DNA of 7,732 nt from an uncultured Beijerinckiaceae bacterium. GTDB taxonomy: Bacteria; Pseudomonadota; Alphaproteobacteria; Rhizobiales; Beijerinckiaceae. The DNA is taken from positions 1-7,732 of the forward strand of contig CALMGA010000519.1 in the NCBI GenBank assembly GCA_937863205.1. Reading direction: 5' to 3'. The position numbers and the translations under genes are program-made. Shown in pieces: positions 1 to 5,839 of this stretch. The notes below the pieces were generated by a model. That model made no database searches. It was not told the origin of the DNA and saw nothing but the letters and a program-made list of their open reading frames with translations. Numbering within the stretch: position 1 is the stretch's first letter; each line of letters begins with the position of its first letter.

Positions 1-1
1 G

Positions 2-64
2 ATCGGTGTTGATGCGCCGAAGGCTGTAAGCGCCAGCACGGGATCGCCGCCGCCGGGGACGTGA
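2..64 (+). CDS. possible C-terminal end of a gene entering from the left
   Basis: One plus-strand frame is open from base 2 to a TGA at 62-64 and would end in a Pro/Gly-rich tail (…STGSPPPGT). It may be the last 20 codons of a gene that starts outside the window. Nothing in these residues identifies a family, and the stretch is short enough to be open by chance. The tail overlaps the first copy of an imperfect 18-bp direct repeat. Confidence 0.15.
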   Translation: MGVDAPKAVSASTGSPPPGT

Positions 65-86
65 TAGTCAGCACGGGTTCGCCGCC
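34..86. repeat. pair of imperfect 18-bp direct repeats
   Basis: CAGCACGGGATCGCCGCC at 34-51 recurs at 69-86 with one mismatch (A to T at the tenth base). The two starts are 35 bp apart. It could be a small tandem duplication or simply GC-rich low-complexity sequence. No function is apparent. Confidence 0.4.
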
Positions 87-99
87 CGCACTGAAGTAA

Positions 100-378
100 T
101 CACCTCAGACCGATTTGGTTCTTGGTGAGCACCCTGCCGTTGCTCATCATTATGATGATGCCGGTGTGAGGTTCTACTCCGCCCCACTCAAGAATTGACA
201 TCTTGAAACCTCCTGTTTCTGTTTCTTGCGTGACTTCTCCGGCGCAGCCAATCGCTCCTACAACTTGAGCTAGTGTCATCTTTGTCTTGACGCGATCAAA
301 CGCCGCCTTCGTCGCGTCGCAGCTCAAAGCTGCGGTCGGAAGCAAGGCAAGTCCGAATGCGATACCGAGCAATCTCAT
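100..378 (-). CDS. small secreted protein, SmpA/DUF3862 (BLIP-like fold) type
   Basis: This 92-residue protein begins with a clear export signal (residues 1-19: MRLL, then a hydrophobic run ending AALS) followed by Cys20. The -3 to +1 sequence A-L-S-C is only a weak lipobox, so it may be a soluble periplasmic protein or a lipoprotein. The mature part follows the DUF3862/SmpA-like pattern: an N-terminal helix (AAFDRVKTKMTLAQVVGAIG) with the typical 'K.xMT..qV...iG' turn, then beta strands ending in 'sNGRVLTKNQIGL'. Cys20 and Cys45 could form a disulfide if Cys20 is not lipidated. Related domains are found in OmlA/BamE-like lipoproteins and beta-lactamase-inhibitor-fold proteins, but no target is predictable here. 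The ATG at 376-378 has AGGA about 8 nt upstream and is the natural start. No operon partner is apparent. Confidence 0.8.
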   Translation of the reverse strand: MRLLGIAFGLALLPTAALSCDATKAAFDRVKTKMTLAQVVGAIGCAGEVTQETETGGFKMSILEWGGVEPHTGIIIMMSNGRVLTKNQIGLR

Positions 379-421
379 AGGTCATTTTCCTAGAAAACAT
401 TTGTGGGTGAAGCTCTGTTTT

Positions 422-447
422 GCTGCGCTGAAGATCGTAAACGCAGC
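422..447. repeat. small inverted repeat upstream of the secreted-protein gene
   Basis: GCTGCG at 422-427 is repeated inverted as CGCAGC at 442-447 around a 14-base spacer. It lies 44-69 bp upstream of the minus-strand gene that starts at 378, a suitable place for an operator or leader hairpin. A 6-bp repeat in GC-rich DNA can arise by chance. Confidence 0.15.
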
Positions 448-598
448 GCGGGTTTGCCTCATAGCCGGAATGAGTAGCAAACGGGCACCAGTGCCCGTCC
501 GCACGAAGTATAGTTCTCGCGCTCGCTCGGCCTCTTGAGCACATCGTGGGCATCTGGCGGGCCGCCGCCGGGAGTGACCTCGGCATTTAGCTGAATGC

Positions 599-697
599 TC
601 ACACGCCACCGTAACCGTATCTTTGCCGGTACGCGAAGGCCGGCGCAGACGACACCAGCATGGCCGGCGCCAGCATACCGACGAGAGTTCGTCTCAT
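599..697 (-). CDS. very short signal-peptide ORF, possibly a truncated secreted protein
   Basis: This 32-codon frame encodes a textbook signal peptide (MRRT, a hydrophobic core GMLAPAMLVSS, then APAFA as the cleavage site). Only about ten residues remain after it (YRQRYGYGGV) before a TGA. So short a mature part is odd. The -1 frame just past the stop stays open to about 459 and reads VSIQLNAEVTPGGGPPDAHD onward, with two cysteines. This suggests that one secreted protein of about 77 residues has been split by a frameshift. Alternatively the gene is a genuine micro-ORF and the downstream frame is noise. The ATG is preceded by GAGGG at a workable distance. Small Tyr/Gly-rich exported proteins are common in rhizobia, but no function is known to me. 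Confidence 0.4.
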   Translation of the reverse strand: MRRTLVGMLAPAMLVSSAPAFAYRQRYGYGGV

Positions 698-922
698 GGT
701 TGCGCCCTCGTCGAAGGCGCACGTCGCAGCAAAAGTCATGCCCTATAGGCAACACCGTCGAACGACCGCCCGAACATCCGTTACGCGTCAGTGCCAACAG
801 CTTTAGAGATCATGATCGCGCGCTTCAAGAACGTTTCGGCGCTGGCGCCTGCGTGGAGGTAACTCAGCCTCATCAGCTCCGTGGCGACACTCACCTAAGT
901 CACGAAGAGAACGATCGGCGCC
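698..922. other. unassigned stretch
   Basis: I find no convincing gene, RNA or mobile-element sequence here. Frames that run through it have no recognisable motifs, and the plus-strand frame that covers it (595-936) is rich in Arg and Pro, as expected of spurious frames in GC-rich DNA. Confidence 0.3.
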
Positions 923-950
923 TTGCTTCGTACTGAATTTCCGCTATGAT
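923..950 (+). promoter_or_regulatory. candidate sigma-70-type promoter for the Cys-rich small protein
   Basis: TTGCTT at 923-928 (possible -35) is followed after 16 bp by TATGAT at 945-950, a five-of-six match to the -10 consensus. It lies about 105 bp upstream of the ATG at 1057. A transcript starting near 957 would have a leader of about 100 nt containing two hairpins. The -35 match is only partial, so this is a plausible call and not a firm one. Confidence 0.35.
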
Positions 951-958
951 TATCGCTT

Positions 959-1031
959 GCCTGTTCAGTCAGGCCTAATGCCGGTGTTACCCAATTTACG
1001 GCGATCTGCTCGGAGCACCCATTTGGGCTCC
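959..1031 (+). promoter_or_regulatory. structured leader: two small hairpins upstream of the Cys-rich gene
   Basis: The first hairpin has arms GCCTG (959-963) and CAGGC (970-974) around a six-base loop, just downstream of the predicted transcription start. The second spans 1012-1031. GGAG pairs with CTCC and, after a two-base bulge, CCCA pairs with TGGG around a two-base loop. Neither is followed by a T-run, so they are not intrinsic terminators. The second ends about 25 bases before the start codon and could affect ribosome access. No known riboswitch class is recognised. Confidence 0.3.
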
Positions 1032-1056
1032 TATTCGGTGACGAAGAGAGGATCGC

Positions 1057-1230
1057 ATGAAAAATGGTGAAGTATTAGTTTGTCCTTTCGTTTATTCGAC
1101 GGGCAAGAATTGTTCAGGGTGCGTTACAGGTTGGAAACTCTACGGAGGCAACGGATCGCTGGCAACAGCGAAAAAGGTTCGCCTCTGGTGCTCTGCGGGA
1201 TTTGACCATACCGGCGGCAATCGGTCATAG
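1057..1230 (+). CDS. small Cys-rich protein, apparently cut short by an in-frame amber codon
   Basis: The frame opens at ATG 1057 behind a good ribosome-binding site (GAAGAGAGG) and runs 57 codons to TAG at 1228-1230. The product has four cysteines: Cys9 (VCPFVYSTGK), Cys19 and Cys22 (NCSGC), and Cys46 (RLWCSAGFDH). It also has His51, a spacing that could bind a metal such as zinc, though this is inferred. The layout 'CP.vY.tGk.C.G … vr.wCS..g.H.G' resembles a small protein group I recall from Bradyrhizobium-type genomes, of unknown function, whose members continue with a segment like 'MkFYpdqLP'. Exactly such a segment (RMEFYPDQLP) lies in the same frame directly after the TAG. The gene is therefore probably a nonsense mutant, a sequencing error, or less likely a read-through gene. 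No signal peptide is present, so the product should be cytoplasmic. Confidence 0.65.
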   Translation: MKNGEVLVCPFVYSTGKNCSGCVTGWKLYGGNGSLATAKKVRLWCSAGFDHTGGNRS

Positions 1231-1308
1231 TCGGCCAAGGAGCGCATGGAGTTCTATCCCGATCAACTACCCACGGCAGTCTTCGAGATGATCGAAGCTA
1301 AACCCTAA
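1231..1308 (+). pseudogene. severed C-terminal part of the Cys-rich protein
   Basis: The 25 codons after the TAG at 1228-1230 are open in the same frame and end at TAA 1306-1308. They read SAKERMEFYPDQLP, then TAVFEMIEAKP, a plausible amphipathic C-terminus. The intrinsic terminator begins three bases after this second stop. That spacing is what one expects if the ancestral gene ended at 1308 and not at 1230. An internal ATG at 1246, preceded by AAGGAG, could start a 20-residue peptide of its own, but independent function seems unlikely. Full-length product would be 82 residues plus the amino acid inserted at the amber codon, if it is read. Confidence 0.55.
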
Positions 1309-1310
1309 AT

Positions 1311-1341
1311 GAAGGCCCGGCTTAGACGCCGGGCCTTTCGA
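1311..1341 (+). terminator. strong intrinsic terminator
   Basis: AAGGCCCGGC (1312-1321) and GCCGGGCCTT (1328-1337) form a perfect 10-bp GC-rich stem around the six-base loop TTAGAC, with a further G-T pair possible outside. The tail (TTTCG) is short in T, which is common for alphaproteobacterial terminators. It directly follows the TAA at 1306-1308. The near-symmetric stem could also work in the other direction. Confidence 0.85.
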
Positions 1342-1367
1342 TCTTATTATCGGTTCATGGAGTCCAC

Positions 1368-1688
1368 TTGACGCCAACGCGTCTATTCAGGATCGTCACC
1401 TTGTCACTGATGTCGCTCAGCTCGCCGTCTGTTGCTGAGCCCTCAGATGCGAAGAAGGCCGCTCTCGCTTTGGCTTACGGCGTCATGTCGGACCAACACT
1501 GCGGGACGCATGACGCAGCCGCCGTAATGGAGTTACTGTTTGCAGACAAGCTTCCGAGACCATCGGATGCCACAGGTAAAGAGGCTATCGTCACAGTTGC
1601 CAAGCAATATTTTGCGGCAGGTGAACAACGATTTTGCGTGGCGGTGAAAAGCTTTCTACGAAGCGTCGTTGGAAGGAACGTTGATTAG
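1368..1688 (+). CDS. small exported protein of unknown function
   Basis: The TTG at 1368 is favoured as start because GGAG (1359-1362) lies five bases upstream and because the frame then encodes a proper signal peptide (MTPTRLFRIVTLSLMSLSSPSVA, cleavage likely after Ala23). The upstream ATG at 1357 is in the same frame but reaches TGA after four codons. The mature part of about 83 residues is helical and has two cysteines, Cys45 (QHCGTHDAAAVME) and Cys90 (EQRFCVAVKSF), which could form a periplasmic disulfide. I do not recognise the family. Two helix-linked cysteines recall the general style of HdeA-like periplasmic proteins, but there is no real match. The gene starts only 30 bp after the terminator, so its promoter must overlap that structure or it relies on read-through. 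Its 3' end is about 26 bp from an IS630 remnant, so the native C-terminus may have been altered. Confidence 0.6.
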   Translation: MTPTRLFRIVTLSLMSLSSPSVAEPSDAKKAALALAYGVMSDQHCGTHDAAAVMELLFADKLPRPSDATGKEAIVTVAKQYFAAGEQRFCVAVKSFLRSVVGRNVD

Positions 1689-1714
1689 ATGTTGTTGCCT
1701 TGAGCGGTTTCCGT

Positions 1715-1825
1715 TCAGGTCGCATCGTATCCCGCAGCAGCGAGACAATTGGCGCACTCGGCGAACGTGAACCGGTCGGTGATGCGGCCGATGGCGCGCC
1801 ATAGCCCCTCCCTGATGCGCTTCAC
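1715..1825 (-). pseudogene. IS630-family transposase remnant (C-terminal tail only)
   Basis: One minus-strand frame ends in 'LWRAIGRITDRFTFAEC', then 'ANCLAAAGYDAT' and a stop at 1715-1717. This closely follows the usual C-terminus of IS630-family DDE transposases (…LW.aIGri.d.Ftp.EC.nyf.aaGYda-stop). Only about 36 codons are recognisable. In this frame, upstream sequence loses resemblance and meets a TGA near 1900, and the catalytic DDE domain with its 'SPDLNPIE' region is absent. It is therefore a relic and cannot move. The element's right end should lie between the stop and the 3' end of the exported-protein gene at 1688. The matching left end is not visible in the window. Confidence 0.7.
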
Positions 1826-1829
1826 AGTA

Positions 1830-2110
1830 GTGATAGATCGAGAACCCATGCTCGCGCGTACGCCGCCGCCGATTGCAGGCGGCACTCGACTCGTCGATCA
1901 GGTCCGCAACGCGGATCTCGGCCCCAAGCCGCTCGGCAAGACGCAGGCGATGACATAGGGGTGGCCGGACAGCAGGGGACAGCGCATTGCCAGAACGTAT
2001 TGAGAAGTGACGGCCGGAGTCGAGCGCGATTAAGGCCGCAATCATCCGCCTCAGAACCTTCTACGACGTATGCAGAGGCCGCCGGGCACATTTGCGCTCG
2101 GCAGCCTCGT
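1830..2110 (-). other. decayed, unassigned sequence next to the IS630 remnant
   Basis: Minus-strand segments look protein-like but sit in different frames: MIAALIALDSGRHFSIRSGN from 2045, then LLSGHPYVIA in a second frame, then RLAERLGAEIRVADLIDE back in the first. A single gene broken by two or more frameshifts would give this pattern, but I cannot name a family, and the pieces may be chance. The longest nominal frame (2045 to 1656) runs through the IS630 tail in the wrong register, so its end cannot be real. Confidence 0.2.
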
Positions 2111-2114
2111 CTTG

Positions 2115-2405
2115 TTACGTCGCGATGCTGGTTTTCATCGCACGGGCGCAGGCTGCATAAGTCTGCCGCCCGATGGTCAACCCGCAATCTTGGAGTTCAC
2201 GAAACACCCCACCGGGGATGATGTCAGTGCAGTTCCAGAGGAGATCGCAGGCGCGGGAGATCGGGATGGGTCGCGTTTCGTCGGCGACTTCGTACCCGAC
2301 CTCAGGTTCAGGCTCACCAGCGTTCCAGCCGACATAGGCCGCAGCGGCAGCGAGAAAAGTATCTCGGACGTGCCCAGGGGCATGTCCGTATCGAAGCAGT
2401 TTCAT
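2115..2405 (-). CDS. conserved-looking small cytoplasmic protein of unknown function
   Basis: This 96-residue frame starts at ATG 2405 with GGAGA about six bases upstream. The N-terminal third is a short helix (HVRDTFLAAAAAYVGWNAG), the middle is acidic (EPEPEVGYEVADE), and the C-terminal half is the most distinctive: ISRACDLLWNCTDIIPGGVF, then RELQDCGLTIGRQTYAACARAMK. I recall similar 'DLvWNCTDi.Pg' plus 'rTYAa.ARAik' sequences in hypothetical proteins of Bradyrhizobium-type genomes, whose role is unknown. No signal peptide or membrane segment is present. It has three cysteines in the last half (Cys53, Cys59, Cys74) and one in the final helix. It sits among decayed frames and an IS relic. 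A 234-codon plus-strand frame across it is judged a shadow because it is Arg/Pro/Ser-rich and lacks domains. Confidence 0.6.
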   Translation of the reverse strand: MKLLRYGHAPGHVRDTFLAAAAAYVGWNAGEPEPEVGYEVADETRPIPISRACDLLWNCTDIIPGGVFRELQDCGLTIGRQTYAACARAMKTSIAT

Positions 2406-2760
2406 GGCGTGTCTCCGGTTGTTGGGAGACCTCAGCCGATGCCCCGATCACGCTCGCATCATCCGAAAGGTCGAAGACCTTGCCTTGCCGTAACGCGCCA
2501 AGGTGCGGCTGAAGCAGCGCCCGCGAGAAGACCTGAGATCGGGTCGGCCTCTCGACTTGGTTCAAAGATCCTACGCAGTTCAACGCTTGTCTACGGCCGG
2601 AGCGCCTCAACGAGTGTCCTTGAGCAGCGACGACCTTTCGCCGTCCGGTCGGCGGTTTCGATCACGGCGCGCATGGAGCCATGGGATCGCGTGAAGATGC
2701 TGCATGGCTTGGGCTACCCGGCCGGCGTTGGTTTGCTGCATGGGCTTGTTGGTAGCCATC
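2406..2760. other. unassigned stretch, possible gene debris
   Basis: No confident gene is found. On the minus strand 2412-2610 encodes a protein-like piece (LLQPHLGALRQGKVFDLSDD) that runs into the start of the gene at 2405 in a different frame. A separate 50-codon frame begins at ATG 2759 (MATNKPMQQTNAGRVAQAMQ) and stops at 2607, without a well-spaced ribosome-binding site. Both could be debris of lost genes. Together with the IS630 tail they make 1690-2760 look like an old insertion and deletion site. Confidence 0.25.
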
Positions 2761-2826
2761 CCTGTCAGTGCTGACAAATTGAGCAGACGATGGACTTCGC
2801 CTCAAGCGCTGGTAAACTTCCTAACT

Positions 2827-3618
2827 TCAGCCCGACCTTGCATCGCTAGCTGCTGCCTTAACGACGCCCGCTGCTTTGGCGCCGATATCCGCAACGGCAT
2901 TGGACGCCGCCTCGGGTGTCAATCCTTGTTTGCGGGCCTCGTTTGAGGCTCTGTCAAAAGCGTCGCTGAAGCCGTCGCGAACGGAGCCCTTCAGACGACC
3001 CACCGTTTCGGTCAGGGCGTCCTCTGCTGCAATGTGCGGAAGAGCAGCGGCGACGCTGGCGCCTACGGCGAGCCCCAACGCACCAAGGACCAGCGGTTGT
3101 CGGTTGAGCAGATCCGCGAAGCCGCTGCGGAGAGCGCCGAGCATGTCAGCGGCGCTACCGCCGGCTTGGCTACTCACCTTGCGCACCGGTGTCTCGATGT
3201 CGGATGCGCCTAGGCTACGCGTCGTCGCTTCCAACCCATCGTTGATCGATGCCCTGATGCTTGCACCGGCAGATGCGGCTTGGCTCGACCCCTTGCTCAG
3301 TTGCGAGCTGGCCGTCGACGCTACATCGGAGGCACGATCAGCAATGGTATCAAGACCAGCAGAAGCCGTCTCCGATGCTGTCGCCGCAAGCGATGATGCT
3401 GCATCGACGACCTTGCGGCCGCCGGCACCAAGGCTCGCCGTCGCCGTTTGCCCGACATCGCGCGCCTTGCGGAAGACGGATGACGTGCTGCCGCCGATCA
3501 TCATCCATGTAATGCCCATGCTGATCAGGGCTGTTGGCACGGGGTTGTCGCGCGCCGCCTCAACGAGATCGCGCGCATAGTCCTTGAGAGCGCCGGACCT
3601 GTCGTTCGCCGTTGTCAT
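2827..3618 (-). CDS. helix-rich membrane-associated protein, last gene of the DUF3618 operon
   Basis: This 263-residue protein has two hydrophobic segments, about 26-43 (PVPTALISMGITWMMIGG) and 174-194 (QPLVLGALGLAVGASVAAAL). Between them is a long Ala/Ser-rich region (about 55-130) with repeated 'A..ASdvAstAssq' helical turns, suggesting an extended amphipathic or coiled helix along a membrane or in the periplasm. The C-terminal third resembles that of the first gene of the operon: a hydrophobic 'P-L-V' segment, then a charged helix, then KQGLTPEA followed by 'A..vAD…G.vvkAA'. The two are probably paralogous there. No enzyme motif is present. The ATG overlaps the stop of the preceding gene (ATGA at 3615-3618), so translation is likely coupled. 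Related genes are annotated as hypothetical in rhizobia. A structural or envelope-stress role is inferred from the neighbours. Confidence 0.85.
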   Translation of the reverse strand: MTTANDRSGALKDYARDLVEAARDNPVPTALISMGITWMMIGGSTSSVFRKARDVGQTATASLGAGGRKVVDAASSLAATASETASAGLDTIADRASDVASTASSQLSKGSSQAASAGASIRASINDGLEATTRSLGASDIETPVRKVSSQAGGSAADMLGALRSGFADLLNRQPLVLGALGLAVGASVAAALPHIAAEDALTETVGRLKGSVRDGFSDAFDRASNEARKQGLTPEAASNAVADIGAKAAGVVKAAASDARSG

Positions 3619-4010
3619 GACAGTTGCCCCTTGGCTGCGCTGGCGTCGCGCTGAAGCTGACCAAATGTTCGCTGCGGTGTCAGCGTGCTGGCGCGCAACC
3701 GCCCGAGCCCAACCCCAGCAAGGATGGCGCTCACAATCAGCCCGAACACGGCCGCGAGGAAGAACGAGAGGGCGTCGGACAGCCCGGCCTGCATCAGCAG
3801 GGCGGCAACCATCATGAGGAGGATGACCAAGGTCGCCATCACAACGAGAACGGCACCGAAGATCAGCCCGATGCCGATGGCGGCGCCGGTCGCCTTTGCC
3901 GTGAGTTCGGCCTGCGCCAGCCTGATCTCGCTTCGCACCAGCGTCGAGAGCTGCTGGAACGCATCCGACAGGAGATTGGAAACCGAGCGATCGTCACGAT
4001 AAGGCGTCAT
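3615..4010 (-). CDS. Phage_holin_3_6 / YqjE-like (DUF1469) small membrane protein
   Basis: This 131-residue protein has the usual plan of the family. An N-terminal amphipathic helix (about 11-40: SNLLSDAFQQLSTLVRSEIR, then LAQAEL) is followed by two hydrophobic hairpin segments, about 43-75 (GAAIGIGLIFGAVLVVMATL and on) and 80-104 (ALSFFLAAVFGLIVSAILAG), and a short charged tail (TPQRTFGQLQRDA). The family includes E. coli YqjE and many alphaproteobacterial and actinobacterial proteins. Despite the 'holin superfamily' name, most are chromosomal, and lysis activity is not implied. It probably sits in the inner membrane. It overlaps both neighbours by ATGA (4007-4010 upstream and 3615-3618 downstream), which points to coupled translation and matched amounts of the products. 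No phage genes are nearby. Confidence 0.88.
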   Translation of the reverse strand: MTPYRDDRSVSNLLSDAFQQLSTLVRSEIRLAQAELTAKATGAAIGIGLIFGAVLVVMATLVILLMMVAALLMQAGLSDALSFFLAAVFGLIVSAILAGVGLGRLRASTLTPQRTFGQLQRDASAAKGQLS

Positions 4011-4711
4011 CGGTCGTCCCTCGATCCGACGATCGTCGAACCGGATGGCGCCGCAAAGCCAGACGCAACAGGCGGAATGCCGCCGGGTTCGCGCATCTTA
4101 CCCCCAATGGTGGCATCATCGCGCGTGAACGGTGCGCCGGCGACGACGAGCGACGATCCCTTCGTCGAAGGTGAGGCCGAAGTCGAAGACGAACTCGCTT
4201 CATGAACAGCGGTTGGGGCCTTGAGAAGTCGCATGATGGCAAAGCCGCCGAGTACGGTGGCGCCGAGAAATGCCGCCGGCTGCCGCTTGGCAAAGCTTTG
4301 AACGTCGCCGAGAAGCTGCCGAACGTCGCGCCGCTGAACAGCGTCCGTCATCGCGTCGATCTCATCGGCAGCGCGCCGGATGTAGGTGGCGGCGGGCGGC
4401 ATCTCGTGCTCAAGTTCATCGGCGGCACGTCGAATCGCGGCGGAGATGCCTTTGACCCGCTCAGCGCCGGCAGCCTTTTGGCCCTCAAGGGCGTCGTTCA
4501 CCTTGTCACCGGCATCCGAAGCCTTGTCCTTGGCCGTGCCGACCAGATCGACGGCTTTATCGCTCATATCCTGCGTCGCTGCAGAGGCCTTCGCGCCGAT
4601 GCCCTTCAACGCGTCGGCGGCGTCGCCGGCTCGATCCCGGAGATGATCGGTTGCCTGGCTTGCCACCGACGACCTGTCAGATGGCGTCGGGCTGTCTTTG
4701 ACGTTGCTCAT
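4007..4711 (-). CDS. nutrient-deprivation-induced-like membrane-anchored protein
   Basis: This 234-residue protein opens with a hydrophilic helical region rich in Asp/Ala/Lys (about 15-80: DHLRDRAGDAADALKGIGAK and similar late-embryogenesis-like turns). The conserved core is at about 80-165: AGAERVKGISAAIRRAADEL, then PPAATYIRRAADEIDAM, then RDVRQLLGDVQSFAKRQPAAF leading into the hydrophobic segment LGATVLGGFAIMRLL. This core matches proteins annotated as 'nutrient deprivation-induced protein' in rhizobia. I give no gene symbol because the naming of that family is inconsistent. The last 65 residues are Ser/Gly/Pro-rich and probably disordered. The ATG is 18 bp downstream of the previous gene's stop and its own end overlaps the next gene by four bases, so it belongs to the operon. 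No catalytic motif is seen. Induction under starvation is known for some relatives and only inferred here. Confidence 0.85.
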   Translation of the reverse strand: MSNVKDSPTPSDRSSVASQATDHLRDRAGDAADALKGIGAKASAATQDMSDKAVDLVGTAKDKASDAGDKVNDALEGQKAAGAERVKGISAAIRRAADELEHEMPPAATYIRRAADEIDAMTDAVQRRDVRQLLGDVQSFAKRQPAAFLGATVLGGFAIMRLLKAPTAVHEASSSSTSASPSTKGSSLVVAGAPFTRDDATIGGKMREPGGIPPVASGFAAPSGSTIVGSRDDR

Positions 4712-4729
4712 GTTGTCAATCCGATGCGG

Positions 4730-5725
4730 TTAGGAGTGCTTGTTGGTATCGTCCGAGTGTTCGGCTCCGTGCTGGCCGATCGCGGCATCAACAACAGCGC
4801 CCAGTCTTTCGCTTAGGTCCGAGGCGACATCATGCGCGCCCTCAGGGGTCAGGCCCTGCTCCTTCGCGTGGCCGACGGCACCGTCGTAAACGTCGCTGAC
4901 GGCGGCACGGACAGTATCGTAGCCCTGATCAACGAGGTCGGACGCTTTCTGCTTCAGGTCGGGAGCGACCTTGTCGAGCAAACGTCCCTCAGTCTCCGTT
5001 GCGGGCACGATCGCGGCGAAAAGCGCGCCGAGCACCAAGCCGGCGCCGGCCACCAGCAGCGGATTCTTGTGGAACAGCTCGACCGCAAGCGACTGCGTTT
5101 GCGTGACTTTGCGACCGGCATAGTCGCGGGCGTCTGCGAGATGGTCCGATCCGCCCTGCAGAAGTGACCTACCCGTGTCGGCGAGACCTGCGGCGGCTTC
5201 GTGGCCGGCATCCATCAGATCGCTCGCCCGCGCGGTGGCATCATGCGTGGCTTCACGAACGCTGTCGCGTGCGGCATCGACGCTGGTGGCGACCTGCTGG
5301 CCGGCTTGCGTGCTGGCAGTTTTGACGTTGGTCCAAGCACCGCTCAGGGCATCACCGGATCGATTGCCGGCCTGCTTCACGCGATCGCTCGCATCGCTTG
5401 CCGCGTCGGCAAGGGCCTGTTTGGCTGTCGGACGGGCCAGGGCGACACCAGCCCCGATCAGCAGCAACGGCATCGGTACGCGCCGTCCCATCCGCCACAG
5501 CGGCAAGGTGAGCCCGGCCCCGATAGCGAAGGAACGCAGCGGATTGGCACGGACGCGGTTGCGGATTTCGGTGCCGACATAATCGAGCGACGCCGTGTGG
5601 CGCAGCTCCGCGACCTCGCCGAGCACGGACGCACGGAGCGCATCGACGGTGTCGACGAGAACCCCTCGGTTCTGCTCTACCTCGCGTTCGAGACGATCGA
5701 GCGATTTACCGGATGCGGAGTTCAT
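4730..5725 (-). CDS. DUF3618-domain membrane protein, first gene of the operon
   Basis: This 331-residue protein begins with a DUF3618 region (about 7-60): SLDRLEREVEQNRGVLVDTV and DALRASVLGEVAELRH, the usual 'r.eLadTvdaLr' pattern, followed by YVGTEIRNRVRANPLRSFAI. Hydrophobic segments lie at about 62-76, 84-97 (PMPLLLIGAGVALA) and 221-240 (NPLLVAGAGLVLGALFAAIV). The 100-215 region is a long Ala-rich helix with many 'aa.DsvreAt.daTaraSDL' turns, resembling LEA or apolipoprotein-like helices. The C-terminus has KEQGLTPEGAHDVASDLSER, shared in form with the last gene of the operon, and ends in a charged tail. The ATG at 5725 is preceded by GAGGTTAGGA. This is the promoter-proximal gene, so operon control should lie in 5726-5850. 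An envelope-associated stress role is inferred and no activity is visible. Confidence 0.88.
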   Translation of the reverse strand: MNSASGKSLDRLEREVEQNRGVLVDTVDALRASVLGEVAELRHTASLDYVGTEIRNRVRANPLRSFAIGAGLTLPLWRMGRRVPMPLLLIGAGVALARPTAKQALADAASDASDRVKQAGNRSGDALSGAWTNVKTASTQAGQQVATSVDAARDSVREATHDATARASDLMDAGHEAAAGLADTGRSLLQGGSDHLADARDYAGRKVTQTQSLAVELFHKNPLLVAGAGLVLGALFAAIVPATETEGRLLDKVAPDLKQKASDLVDQGYDTVRAAVSDVYDGAVGHAKEQGLTPEGAHDVASDLSERLGAVVDAAIGQHGAEHSDDTNKHS

Positions 5726-5839
5726 GGAAGGTCCTAACCTCAGGTGCGAGAAGATCGGCTCGCTTGACCGCTTCTCACGCTCGGCGTCATTTCATTGAAG
5801 GCGTCCACGCTTTGCTGATCTGCGGTGACGCCTACGTAT

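Noticed and set aside
2070..2774. Plus-strand 234-codon open frame
   Set aside because: It is Arg/Pro/Ser-rich with no domain, covers a better minus-strand gene (2115-2405) that has a ribosome-binding site, and looks like a GC-rich shadow frame.
2876..3580. Plus-strand 234-codon open frame
   Set aside because: It is antisense to the 263-residue operon gene, whose start overlaps its neighbour, and its composition is that of a reverse-frame shadow.
3615..4010. Prophage lysis gene (holin)
   Set aside because: The holin superfamily label covers chromosomal YqjE-like proteins; no endolysin or phage structural gene is nearby and the gene is embedded in a stress-type operon.
4202..4816. Plus-strand 204-codon open frame
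   Set aside because: It is antisense to the nutrient-deprivation-induced-like gene and crosses into the next gene, with no recognisable motif.
5201..5737. Plus-strand 178-codon open frame
   Set aside because: It is antisense to the DUF3618 gene; the minus-strand product has clear family features.
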